From a bacterium (GTDB lineage Bacteria; Patescibacteriota; Minisyncoccia; Moranbacterales; DUUL01), in assembly GCA_030626045.1 (NCBI GenBank), contig DAOUPS010000019.1:1-11513 (forward strand): a stretch of 11,513 nt of DNA. The letters run 5' to 3'. Under the pieces are notes generated by a model. That model was not told the origin of the DNA. It saw nothing but the letters and a program-made list of their open reading frames with translations, and searched no databases. Both the position numbers and the translations under genes were made by a program. This document shows, in pieces, positions 5,768 through 11,513 of this stretch; position 1 is the stretch's first letter; every line of letters begins with the position of its first letter.

Positions 5768-6547
5768 ATGCCACGTTTAATGAATGAAGATACAATGGAA
5801 GCCGGAAATATCGGCGGAATGCAGGCCTTTAAATTTTCCGGCACTCGTATTGAGCACTTGGGAGCCACGGAATACACGCTGGTTACCATCGCAATAGATG
5901 AAACCCGTTCCGTGTTCGGCTTTGAGGATGATCTGCTTAATTCGCTGGTTACCGCTGTAGAGGGTTGCAAGAAGTCCCCGAGATCAGATAATCTCTTGCT
6001 TCGTGTGATCAAGTTCTCTACCGCATTCCCCAATGGCATAGAAGAACTCCATGGTTTCAAACCATTGGCTGAAATTGATCCACAGAATGACTATCAGCGA
6101 TTGACTCCCATGGGCACTACACCGCTTTACGATGCCGCTTTTTCTTCTGTGGGCGCAACAATTGCCTACGGGGAAAAACTGATGGCAGATGATTTTTTAG
6201 TTAACGGCATCGTTTTTGTAATTACGGATGGCTTGGAATATCCTTTACCACCCGACAATCCTTCCACGGCTACTCCCGCAATGATCAAAGAAGAAAGCAA
6301 AAAGGTCATAACCGGTGAGAAATTGGAATCGTTGATTACGATCTTGATCGGTATCAATGCCACCACATATAAAGACGAGCTGGAAGCTTTCCAAGCTGAT
6401 GCTGGCATAGACCAATATATCGATGCTGGCGAGGTGACAAAAGGCAAGTTAGCCAAGTTGGCTGATTTCGTTTCACAATCAGTGTCCAGCCAAGCTCAAG
6501 AGGTCGGAACCGGCGGTCCAAGCCAGAACATTTCTGCGACAATATAG
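5768..6547 (+). CDS. TerY-like von Willebrand factor A (VWA) protein
   Basis: A 259-residue cytosolic protein made almost entirely of one VWA domain (about 30-240). The metal-ion-dependent adhesion site appears as DETRS (Asp44, Thr46, Ser48, the DxSxS position), GTTPLYDA (Thr117/Thr118) and VITDG (Asp154), so it should bind a divalent metal and a partner protein. The C-terminal tail is Ser/Gln/Gly-rich (VSQSVSSQAQEVGTGGPSQ) and probably flexible, a possible substrate for the neighbouring kinase. It has no signal peptide or membrane helix, unlike surface VWA proteins. GGGAG (5756-5760) lies 7 nt before the ATG. VWA, PP2C and kinase in this order match the TerY-P triad known from Ter stress systems, where a VWA protein is thought to be the scaffold or metal-dependent target of the phospho-switch. 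No other ter gene is visible. Confidence 0.85.
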   Translation: MPRLMNEDTMEAGNIGGMQAFKFSGTRIEHLGATEYTLVTIAIDETRSVFGFEDDLLNSLVTAVEGCKKSPRSDNLLLRVIKFSTAFPNGIEELHGFKPLAEIDPQNDYQRLTPMGTTPLYDAAFSSVGATIAYGEKLMADDFLVNGIVFVITDGLEYPLPPDNPSTATPAMIKEESKKVITGEKLESLITILIGINATTYKDELEAFQADAGIDQYIDAGEVTKGKLAKLADFVSQSVSSQAQEVGTGGPSQNISATI

Positions 6548-6567
6548 CGGCAAAATGGTGTAAACAA

Positions 6568-6597
6568 GGGAGACGATGGACAAATCCATTGTCTCCC
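6568..6597 (+). terminator. 13-bp hairpin between VWA and PP2C genes, no T-run
   Basis: GGGAGACGATGGA (6568-6580) pairs with 6585-6597 with one G-T wobble and a tight CAAA loop. CGCTCTTATTTC follows, not a clean T-run. It ends 24 nt before the phosphatase ATG and leaves its ribosome site free. It is more likely an mRNA-stabilising or attenuating element than a full terminator. Confidence 0.55.
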
Positions 6598-6621
6598 CGC
6601 TCTTATTTCGGAGGTAAAATT

Positions 6622-7491
6622 ATGGCACAACTTTATACCGATCATCATTTCCACATTGGAAGCACTCACTTAACAAGCGGGAAACCGTGTCAAGACTATG
6701 CCAATTCCGTCGTGTATAACAATGCGGCTTTGGCAATAATTTCAGATGGATGTTCCACCGGAGGACATACGGATATTGGTTCGCGCGTCCTGGCTTTATC
6801 CATAATGGCTGCCTTTCGCGACCACTGGATCACAAATCGTGACGCTCTCAGCGAAACTGTCCCTCAAGAAATATCTCTTCGTCAAGAAATAGTGTCGGCT
6901 GGAATACGTCAGTTATTAAATTTGCAGCCTCAAGACATGCTGGCAACTTGCGTTTACGCATATATTTCGCCAAATGGCGGTTTTGTACATGTGCAAGGAG
7001 ACGGTGTTGTGATATTTAAGTACCAAAACGGATGCATTGAAGTATCTAGATTTGAATGGAGCGACAATAGACCGTTCTATCCGGCCTATAACGAGTTTGG
7101 ACTTTCTAATTTTATTCAAGCTCACGGCGATAACTTGAATAACCTGCGATTGAGTGAAGAGAAATGGATGCGAAAAAACGAAGAAGAGTTCATTGATTGC
7201 GGTACAGCCAATTTCACCCTTAGCGAAGGCATTGGCGGCATAGTTATGGATATTCCCGAAAAATTATTGATCAATCTGGAATTTATCGCCGTCTTTTCGG
7301 ATGGCATAACACAGATCGACAAGCTTGACTGGAAGAGCGCTGTACAAATGTTCACGGCTTTCAAGAACACCAAAGGCGCCTTTGCTAAACGCAGAATGAT
7401 CCGCGGCATCAAAGATACCCAAAAGATCGGCAAAGGACCGATTGACGATATTGCCTGCGCTGTTGTTCGAGTGGAACTAGCTGAAACTTAG
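6622..7491 (+). CDS. PP2C-like serine/threonine protein phosphatase
   Basis: A 289-residue protein. The ATG at 6622 is preferred over an in-frame TTG at 6589, because GGAGGT (6610-6615) lies 6 nt before it and the TTG sits inside a hairpin. PP2C metal-site motifs are in order: PCQDY with Asp25, IISDGCSTG with Asp42, VQGDGVV with Asp127, VFSDGI with Asp227 and GPIDDIACAVV with Asp275/Asp276, the DN position of the family. They should hold two metal ions that remove phosphate from Ser/Thr. A stretch between about 135 and 205 differs from common PP2C proteins and may recognise the partner. The stop TAG overlaps the ribosome site of the kinase gene (TAGGAGG), so kinase and phosphatase are translationally coupled. 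It probably reverses the action of that kinase on the VWA protein or another target. Confidence 0.87.
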   Translation: MAQLYTDHHFHIGSTHLTSGKPCQDYANSVVYNNAALAIISDGCSTGGHTDIGSRVLALSIMAAFRDHWITNRDALSETVPQEISLRQEIVSAGIRQLLNLQPQDMLATCVYAYISPNGGFVHVQGDGVVIFKYQNGCIEVSRFEWSDNRPFYPAYNEFGLSNFIQAHGDNLNNLRLSEEKWMRKNEEEFIDCGTANFTLSEGIGGIVMDIPEKLLINLEFIAVFSDGITQIDKLDWKSAVQMFTAFKNTKGAFAKRRMIRGIKDTQKIGKGPIDDIACAVVRVELAET

Positions 7492-7501
7492 GAGGCTCTG
7501 T

Positions 7502-9244
7502 ATGAATAAGATCAGCGGTAATATTAAAGTTGTTCTGGACAAACACGGACCGCTAACTCTACGCCCAAGTAATCACGTGGCCACTGGAGGAGAAGGTTCT
7601 GTTTATGTGATAGGCGATACCGCCATCAAGATATACATGGACAGACAAAAGATATTGTGGAATGACGTATCAAGGAAAGTGCAATTTTTTTCCGCCAATC
7701 CTCATGATTTTGTCGTAGCTCCCAAAGGTCTCGTTACTACGCCTTCAGGAGAACCAATCGGCTACTATATGCCGTTTATGAATTGTGAACCAATGGCAAG
7801 GATATTTACGAACGATTTTCGTAAACGAGAAAACTTCACTGATAACGACGCGTCAGTGCTTATTGATCGCATGAGAGAGATCGTTCAGTTTGCCCATAAA
7901 AGGAACGCGATAATCGTTGACGGCAACGAACTGAATTACCTTGTAATGCATAAATGCGCCAATGGCCCGGAACCACGCCTCATTGATGTCGATTGTTGGG
8001 TCATTGATGATCATTGGCCGCCCAAAGTTCCAATAATGCTGTCTATAAGGGACTGGCACACTAAAGGATGGAATGAAGGCTCTGACTGGTTTGCCTGGAG
8101 CATCGTGTCTTTTCAAGTTTATACCGGAATTCATCCGTATAAAGGGCACTTAAATGGTTTTAAGCCGAGTGAGTTAGAAAAACGGATGAAAGCCAACGCT
8201 TCAGTGTTTGCACAGGGTATAAGGCTGAATCGAGCTGTGCGTGATTTTTCTGTAGTTCCGGGACCTTTGCTTGACTGGTATTTTGCGACCTTTCAACACG
8301 GCAAGCGAACAATTCCGCCTTCACCATTTGAAACCGGTATTGCCACTGCTCAAATTGCTCGCACTATGCGCGCGGTGATAACCGCTACGGGCATGTTGGT
8401 TTTTAACAAACTTTATGGAAAAACCAACGATCCAGCTATTCGTATCTTTCCATGCGGCATAGCCTTACTGGATTCCGGTAAACTTATCGACCTTTCCACT
8501 AAGCGACAGGTCGGGACTACCCGATCTCGTGATTGTGAAGTGGTAAAAGTACAAAATGGTTGGCTAAAGGCAAGTTTCAATGGGAAGAACATCCGGTTCT
8601 CTTTCATTGATGAAGTAGGGCTAAATGAAAAGATCTTAGCGCTTAACCTGAAAGGCCACAAGTTGGTACGCTATGAAAATAGACTATTCATCGTTACCAA
8701 TAAAGGATTGACGGAAGTTGTTCTGAAAGTTCTGGGCAAGAAACCTATTCTTTCTGTCAGCCAAACATGGGGTGTGATGATCAATGCTACTTGTTGGTTT
8801 GATGGTGTTGGCATCCAAGACACAATGGGCGCAATGTATGTCATTGCTCCATTTGGCAATAATGCTTGCGCTCAGATCCGAGTGCGTGAATTGGACGGTT
8901 TGCAACCAATTATGGCTAAAGCCGGAAATCGTTTTATTACTGTGATCGGCATGGATCAAAATGGCAATTATCGGAAAGTGGAGTTGACCTTTGATAAAGA
9001 GTATAGAACATACAAAGTATGGCAAGGTGGAACAGACAATCCGGATCTGAACATTGCCATTCTTCCTAAAGGTGTATGCGCCACTATCGTGAACGATGGA
9101 AATTTGGATATTTTCGTTCCGGCAAGCGGCACGCTCAACAAGGTTCATGATAAACAGATCACTACCGGCATGACCCTTTTCAATTGGGAAAACAAAGTGC
9201 TCTACATTCAAAACGGCGATGTGTGGAGTGTGCGAATGAAATAA
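7502..9244 (+). CDS. Protein-kinase-like protein with C-terminal beta-rich domain
   Basis: A 580-residue protein. Residues about 20-280 look like a divergent Ser/Thr kinase: glycine loop ATGGEGSVYVIGD (27-39), AIKIY with Lys43, catalytic loop VDGNELNYLV (Asp140, Asn145), RLIDVDCW in place of DFG (Asp162 or Asp164), and SDWFAWSIVSFQVYTGIHPY (194-213), the helix-F region. The usual HRD is altered, as is common in TerY-triad and other bacterial kinases, but the key Lys, Asp and Asn are present. Residues about 295-580 are rich in short strand-like pieces (GKLIDLSTKRQ, YENRLFIVTNKGL, NKVLYIQNGDVWSV) and could form a beta-propeller-like sensor; this is inference. It has no membrane segment. AGGAGG (7490-7495) overlaps the phosphatase stop, with a 10-bp gap between the genes. 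It should phosphorylate the VWA protein or another partner. Confidence 0.82.
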   Translation: MNKISGNIKVVLDKHGPLTLRPSNHVATGGEGSVYVIGDTAIKIYMDRQKILWNDVSRKVQFFSANPHDFVVAPKGLVTTPSGEPIGYYMPFMNCEPMARIFTNDFRKRENFTDNDASVLIDRMREIVQFAHKRNAIIVDGNELNYLVMHKCANGPEPRLIDVDCWVIDDHWPPKVPIMLSIRDWHTKGWNEGSDWFAWSIVSFQVYTGIHPYKGHLNGFKPSELEKRMKANASVFAQGIRLNRAVRDFSVVPGPLLDWYFATFQHGKRTIPPSPFETGIATAQIARTMRAVITATGMLVFNKLYGKTNDPAIRIFPCGIALLDSGKLIDLSTKRQVGTTRSRDCEVVKVQNGWLKASFNGKNIRFSFIDEVGLNEKILALNLKGHKLVRYENRLFIVTNKGLTEVVLKVLGKKPILSVSQTWGVMINATCWFDGVGIQDTMGAMYVIAPFGNNACAQIRVRELDGLQPIMAKAGNRFITVIGMDQNGNYRKVELTFDKEYRTYKVWQGGTDNPDLNIAILPKGVCATIVNDGNLDIFVPASGTLNKVHDKQITTGMTLFNWENKVLYIQNGDVWSVRMK

Positions 9245-9275
9245 GATATCCGGCACGAAAAGGAGAAAATCGAAA

Positions 9276-9307
9276 AGGAGAAGAAATATGAACATATTTC
9301 TTCTCCT
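9276..9307 (+). terminator. Perfect 14-bp hairpin after the kinase gene
   Basis: AGGAGAAGAAATAT (9276-9289) pairs perfectly with 9294-9307 around the loop GAAC. It is followed by CCGACTAATTTCTTTG, T-rich but not a run. It lies 32 bp after the kinase stop and is the likely end or processing point of the pncA-triad transcript. Its 5' arm contains a Shine-Dalgarno-like AGGAG. Confidence 0.6.
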
Positions 9308-9402
9308 CCGACTAATTTCTTTGATCTATTGAGTCATCGGAAAATCGCTGTTGCTGCATTTGTCAAGATCTACTGTATTAGGGAAACTGTTTCCAGGTTA
9401 AC

Positions 9403-9461
9403 TTGAGCTAAGAAAAATTTATCTGATCTTCAATAAATTGGATAAAATTTTCTTGCCTTAA
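9403..9461 (+). repeat. Leader repeat copy 2, imperfect hairpin before nadD
   Basis: Second copy of the 59-nt element, differing from 4669-4727 at three positions (9405, 9417, 9425). The fold is kept: TTGAG/CTTAA with a G-T wobble, AAGAAAA/TTTTCTT, one A-A mismatch, TTTATC/GATAAA and a 17-nt loop. It ends 54 bp before the nadD ATG, and the shared CTTTACAACT and GGAGGG follow it as in copy 1. Confidence 0.75.
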
Positions 9462-9515
9462 GGTAGGAAGTTCTTTACAACTGAGAGCCTGTCTAAAACA
9501 AGGAGGGCAGCTAAA

Positions 9516-10184
9516 ATGCAAAAATTACAAAGAATAGCGATTGGCGGTTCAGCTGCCAATCCATCGCATTTGGGTCATTTGGTCTTGCTAAAAGCTTTAA
9601 TGGAAAGCAAAAAATTCGAAAAGGTTTTGTGGATACTGTCCGGTATAAGATCTGACAAGAAAGATCTTGTGGCGCCGGAACACAGGGCAAAAATGACCGA
9701 GCTAACTTTGACTGGCAGCTTGCTTGGCAATGAAAAAACGAAATTTATTGTTGTGCTAGATGATGTTTACGGAAATAACCGGCCCACGATTGAATGGATA
9801 GAGAGGCTGGAAAAGCTCTGCCCGAGAAATGAGATCATCTGGTACACCGGAGCAGATTCGGTGATACCGAATGGTAAAAAATTCGGTTGTCGTGGAGATG
9901 GCTCAGAAAAATGCGAGTTGGAAACTTGGCACAGAGGCAATGAGTTGATGCAAAAGCATAAATTCTTAATAATTCCCAGAGTTGGTTATACTCATCCCGG
10001 CAAATTGATCCTGCCGCCACAATTTGAAATTCTTGATGTAGAACTGCCAGCTGACATAGCCAGTTCGAAAATTAGACGGCTGGTAATGGACGGAAATAAG
10101 GAATTCGAGAAAATGGTCACTCCCAAAGTGGCTAAGTATATCGGAGAACACAAACTTTATGAACGAAAAGGAGGAAGACCATGA
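9516..10184 (+). CDS. nadD: Nicotinate-nucleotide adenylyltransferase (NadD/NMNAT family)
   Basis: A 222-residue cytosolic nucleotidyltransferase that joins nicotinate mononucleotide (or NMN) to ATP to give NaAD (or NAD) and pyrophosphate. The motifs are clear: IGGSAANPSHLGHL with the HxGH signature (His18, Gly20, His21) at 9-22, WYTGADSV (109-116) matching the GxD motif of NadD, the Trp138 region, and IASSKIRRLV (181-190), equivalent to ISSTxIR for ATP phosphate binding. The length is typical. The nicotinate route is favoured because nicotinamidase and nicotinate phosphoribosyltransferase accompany it. AAGGAGGG (9500-9507) lies 8 nt before the ATG. The gene overlaps the next by 4 bp (ATGA), so the two are translationally coupled. 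The 59-nt leader repeat lies just upstream and probably controls both. Confidence 0.92.
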   Translation: MQKLQRIAIGGSAANPSHLGHLVLLKALMESKKFEKVLWILSGIRSDKKDLVAPEHRAKMTELTLTGSLLGNEKTKFIVVLDDVYGNNRPTIEWIERLEKLCPRNEIIWYTGADSVIPNGKKFGCRGDGSEKCELETWHRGNELMQKHKFLIIPRVGYTHPGKLILPPQFEILDVELPADIASSKIRRLVMDGNKEFEKMVTPKVAKYIGEHKLYERKGGRP

Positions 10185-11425
10185 AAAGATTGCCATACAC
10201 CACTTTCGATCTGCCTGTGAACGCATTTCGAAGAGGTTATTATTCCGCCGTTTATTTCTGGCGAGAAAAAATGATCTTAGAGGAATGCAAGAAAAATAAG
10301 GTTGGTATGATGCAGGTGTTCAACAAGGTAGAAGGAGCCACTATTTGCGGAATTGATGAAGCTTTGGCAATTCTGCGGCTTTGCACCGGACACTGGAAAG
10401 ATCATAATGCTATGTATCCGATCTTCGATAATTATATCGATGCCAAAGACAAATTACGGAGAGCCGTTGCAAAAAGAGATTGGGAAGAAGTCCATAGAAC
10501 CCACCTCCAAATAATTGCACAGCAAAAACAGCTTGATGAACTTTGGATTGATACCCATGATCAGCTGGAAATTCATGCTATTTATGATGGAGATACCAGT
10601 CCCGCCTACAAAGCATTACTGACTATTGAAGGTCCCGGATCAGAATTTGCGCATTTAGAATCTGTCTATCTGGGCGTCATGGCTCGGGCAACCAAAGTGG
10701 CAACCAATACCAGAAAAGTTGTTAATGCGGCCAATGGTAAGCCTATTTTGTTCTTTGCTGATAGATTTGACCGGTGGCAGAACCAGGTAGCTGACGGATA
10801 TGCGGCAATGAAGTCTGGCGCTGTCGGAGTAGCCACGGATGCCATGGGGAAATGGTGGGGTGTTGACGGAATGGGAACTACACCGCATGCCCTGATCGCT
10901 TTTTACGAAGGCGATACTGTGGCGGCTACTCTTGATTTTGCCATGTCTTATCCTCATATTAATGCAATTGCATTGGTTGATTTTCACAACGACTGTGTTA
11001 GAACAAGTCTGGAAGTCGCCCGGGCATTTGCGGAAGCCGGCATTGAACTATGGGGCGTGCGCTTAGATACTTCGGGAACGCTGGTCGACGATAGCGTTGT
11101 CGGAATGATGAGGCAATTCAAGCCTACTGGGGTTTGTCCTCAATTGGTTGAGAATGTTCGCAACGCCTTAGATGCGGAATCATTTCGCGATATAAAGATC
11201 ATCGTCTCCGGCGGCTTCAGTTCTGAAAAGATAAGCTTGTTTGAGACAGCAGGCGTACCGGTAGATGCCTACGGAGTCGGATCCTCGCTTCTCAATGGAA
11301 GCTTTGACTGCACAGCTGATATTGTTACAGTTAACGGCAAACCCATGGGCAAAGTAGGCCGCAGTTATGATCCCGGACCAAGCCTGAGATTATTCGCGTG
11401 GTCTGAGATCGAATCAGAAGAGTAA
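10181..11425 (+). CDS. pncB: Nicotinate phosphoribosyltransferase
   Basis: A 414-residue protein of the type II phosphoribosyltransferase family, of the shorter archaeal/bacterial NAPRTase form. It makes nicotinate mononucleotide from nicotinate and PRPP, with ATP hydrolysis. Visible motifs: FFADRFDRWQNQVADGYAA (191-209), TDAMGKWWGVDGMGTTPHAL (219-238) with His236 at the position of the phosphorylated catalytic histidine, VDFHNDCVRTSLEVA (266-280), GVRLDTSGTLVD (292-303) for the ribose phosphate, and IVSGGFSSEKI then VDAYGVGSSL (341-370), the phosphate-binding GG and GVGSS elements. It is complete and at normal length. AAGGAGG (10168-10174) lies 6 nt before the ATG, inside the end of nadD. 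NAMPT, which uses nicotinamide directly, is less likely because of the motif spacing and the accompanying nicotinamidase. It needs NadE elsewhere in the genome to finish NAD. Confidence 0.9.
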   Translation: MKRLPYTTFDLPVNAFRRGYYSAVYFWREKMILEECKKNKVGMMQVFNKVEGATICGIDEALAILRLCTGHWKDHNAMYPIFDNYIDAKDKLRRAVAKRDWEEVHRTHLQIIAQQKQLDELWIDTHDQLEIHAIYDGDTSPAYKALLTIEGPGSEFAHLESVYLGVMARATKVATNTRKVVNAANGKPILFFADRFDRWQNQVADGYAAMKSGAVGVATDAMGKWWGVDGMGTTPHALIAFYEGDTVAATLDFAMSYPHINAIALVDFHNDCVRTSLEVARAFAEAGIELWGVRLDTSGTLVDDSVVGMMRQFKPTGVCPQLVENVRNALDAESFRDIKIIVSGGFSSEKISLFETAGVPVDAYGVGSSLLNGSFDCTADIVTVNGKPMGKVGRSYDPGPSLRLFAWSEIESEE

Positions 11426-11434
11426 CACTAATTG

Positions 11435-11513
11435 AGCTTGTCCTAAAAACAGAAGTTTTGCATAACAAGCTTTATCACAGGCAAAAGGAGAAATCAAAAC
11501 TATCTCCTTTTGC
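11435..11513 (+). terminator. Two hairpins after pncB, the second perfect
   Basis: First, AGCTTGT (11435-11441) pairs with ACAAGCT (11465-11471) and encloses a small AAAAC/GTTTT stem (11446-11450, 11455-11459). Second, GCAAAAGGAGA (11481-11491) pairs perfectly over 11 bp with TCTCCTTTTGC (11503-11513). The window stops at the last base of the stem, so a T-run cannot be checked. Position after the last gene of the unit supports a terminator. Confidence 0.65.

Larger units (their letters stand above)
9245..9515 (+). promoter_or_regulatory. Intergenic region between kinase gene and nadD
   Basis: It holds a tandem ribosome-site-like repeat (GAAAAGGAGAA at about 9257-9267 and 9272-9282), a 14-bp hairpin (9276-9307) with a tiny frame inside, GGAAACTGTTTCC (9382-9394, palindromic around its central T), the leader repeat copy 2 (9403-9461), CTTTACAACT (9473-9482) and AAGGAGGG (9500-9507) before nadD. 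Similarity to the pncA leader starts upstream of the hairpin, with GAAAA-C/T-CG and ATTTGTCAA (9358-9366 against 4636-4644). A possible promoter is TTGCTG (9351), 17 bp, TGTATT (9374), weak. Confidence 0.55.

Noticed and set aside
5356..6060. Two adjacent minus-strand open frames opposite pncA and the VWA gene
   Set aside because: Antisense shadows of well-motifed genes; they would overlap the hairpin at 5705-5737 and show no family features.
6589..6621. TTG start eleven codons upstream for the phosphatase
   Set aside because: It lies in the 3' arm of a 13-bp hairpin; the ATG at 6622 has GGAGGT at good spacing.
8684..9295. Minus-strand open frame of 203 codons opposite the kinase C-terminus
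   Set aside because: No recognisable motif, no ribosome site, and the plus frame is one continuous protein with coupled translation.
3797..11425. Insertion sequence, CRISPR array or prophage genes
   Set aside because: No transposase, integrase, structural phage gene or regularly spaced repeats are visible; the only long direct repeats are the two leader copies.
10181..11425. Nicotinamide phosphoribosyltransferase (NAMPT) as identity of the last gene
   Set aside because: Length and motif order fit the shorter nicotinate enzyme, and a nicotinamidase is encoded in the same cluster.

Overview
The window reads as chromosome of a small-genome, AT-leaning bacterium using the standard code (TGA is a stop throughout). 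Reduced gene content, a TrmB-type regulator, an M18 aminopeptidase and salvage-only NAD genes fit a Patescibacteria/CPR lineage. That placement is inference from gene content; no marker gene is present.

Layout. Bases 1-1312 (minus): the 5' part of protein-L-isoaspartate methyltransferase, running off the window edge, behind a TrmB-family regulator. A compact divergent promoter pair (1355-1438) separates them from a small unrecognised plus-strand gene (1489-1875). A bidirectional terminator (about 1897-1940) lies between that gene and a convergent M18 aminopeptidase (2001-3413, minus). Bases 3414-3796 are a divergent intergenic region ending in a near-consensus promoter with a palindromic operator.

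From 3797 on, everything is on the plus strand and belongs to one theme, NAD metabolism: NrtR-type Nudix/winged-helix regulator (3797-4474); nicotinamidase (4865-5680); a three-gene signalling block of VWA protein (5768-6547), PP2C-like phosphatase (6622-7491) and protein-kinase-like protein with a C-terminal beta-rich domain (7502-9244); then nadD (9516-10184) overlapping a nicotinate phosphoribosyltransferase gene (10181-11425), ending in a perfect hairpin. The salvage route is nicotinamide -> nicotinate -> NaMN -> NaAD; the last enzyme, NAD synthetase, is not in the window.

The VWA/PP2C/kinase set resembles the TerY-P triads described alongside Ter stress-response genes, but no ter gene is visible. 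Instead the triad lies between NAD-salvage genes. Both halves of the cluster (pncA-triad and nadD-pncB) are preceded by nearly the same 59-nt foldable leader (56/59 identical; 4669-4727 and 9403-9461), with weaker similarity on both sides. This duplicated leader, a repeated AGTGT-N7-ACACT palindrome near nrtR, and perfect or near-perfect hairpins at several gene junctions suggest a coordinated NAD-responsive regulon that includes a phospho-switch. The enzyme identities are well supported by motifs. The regulatory links and the triad's role in NAD homeostasis are inference.
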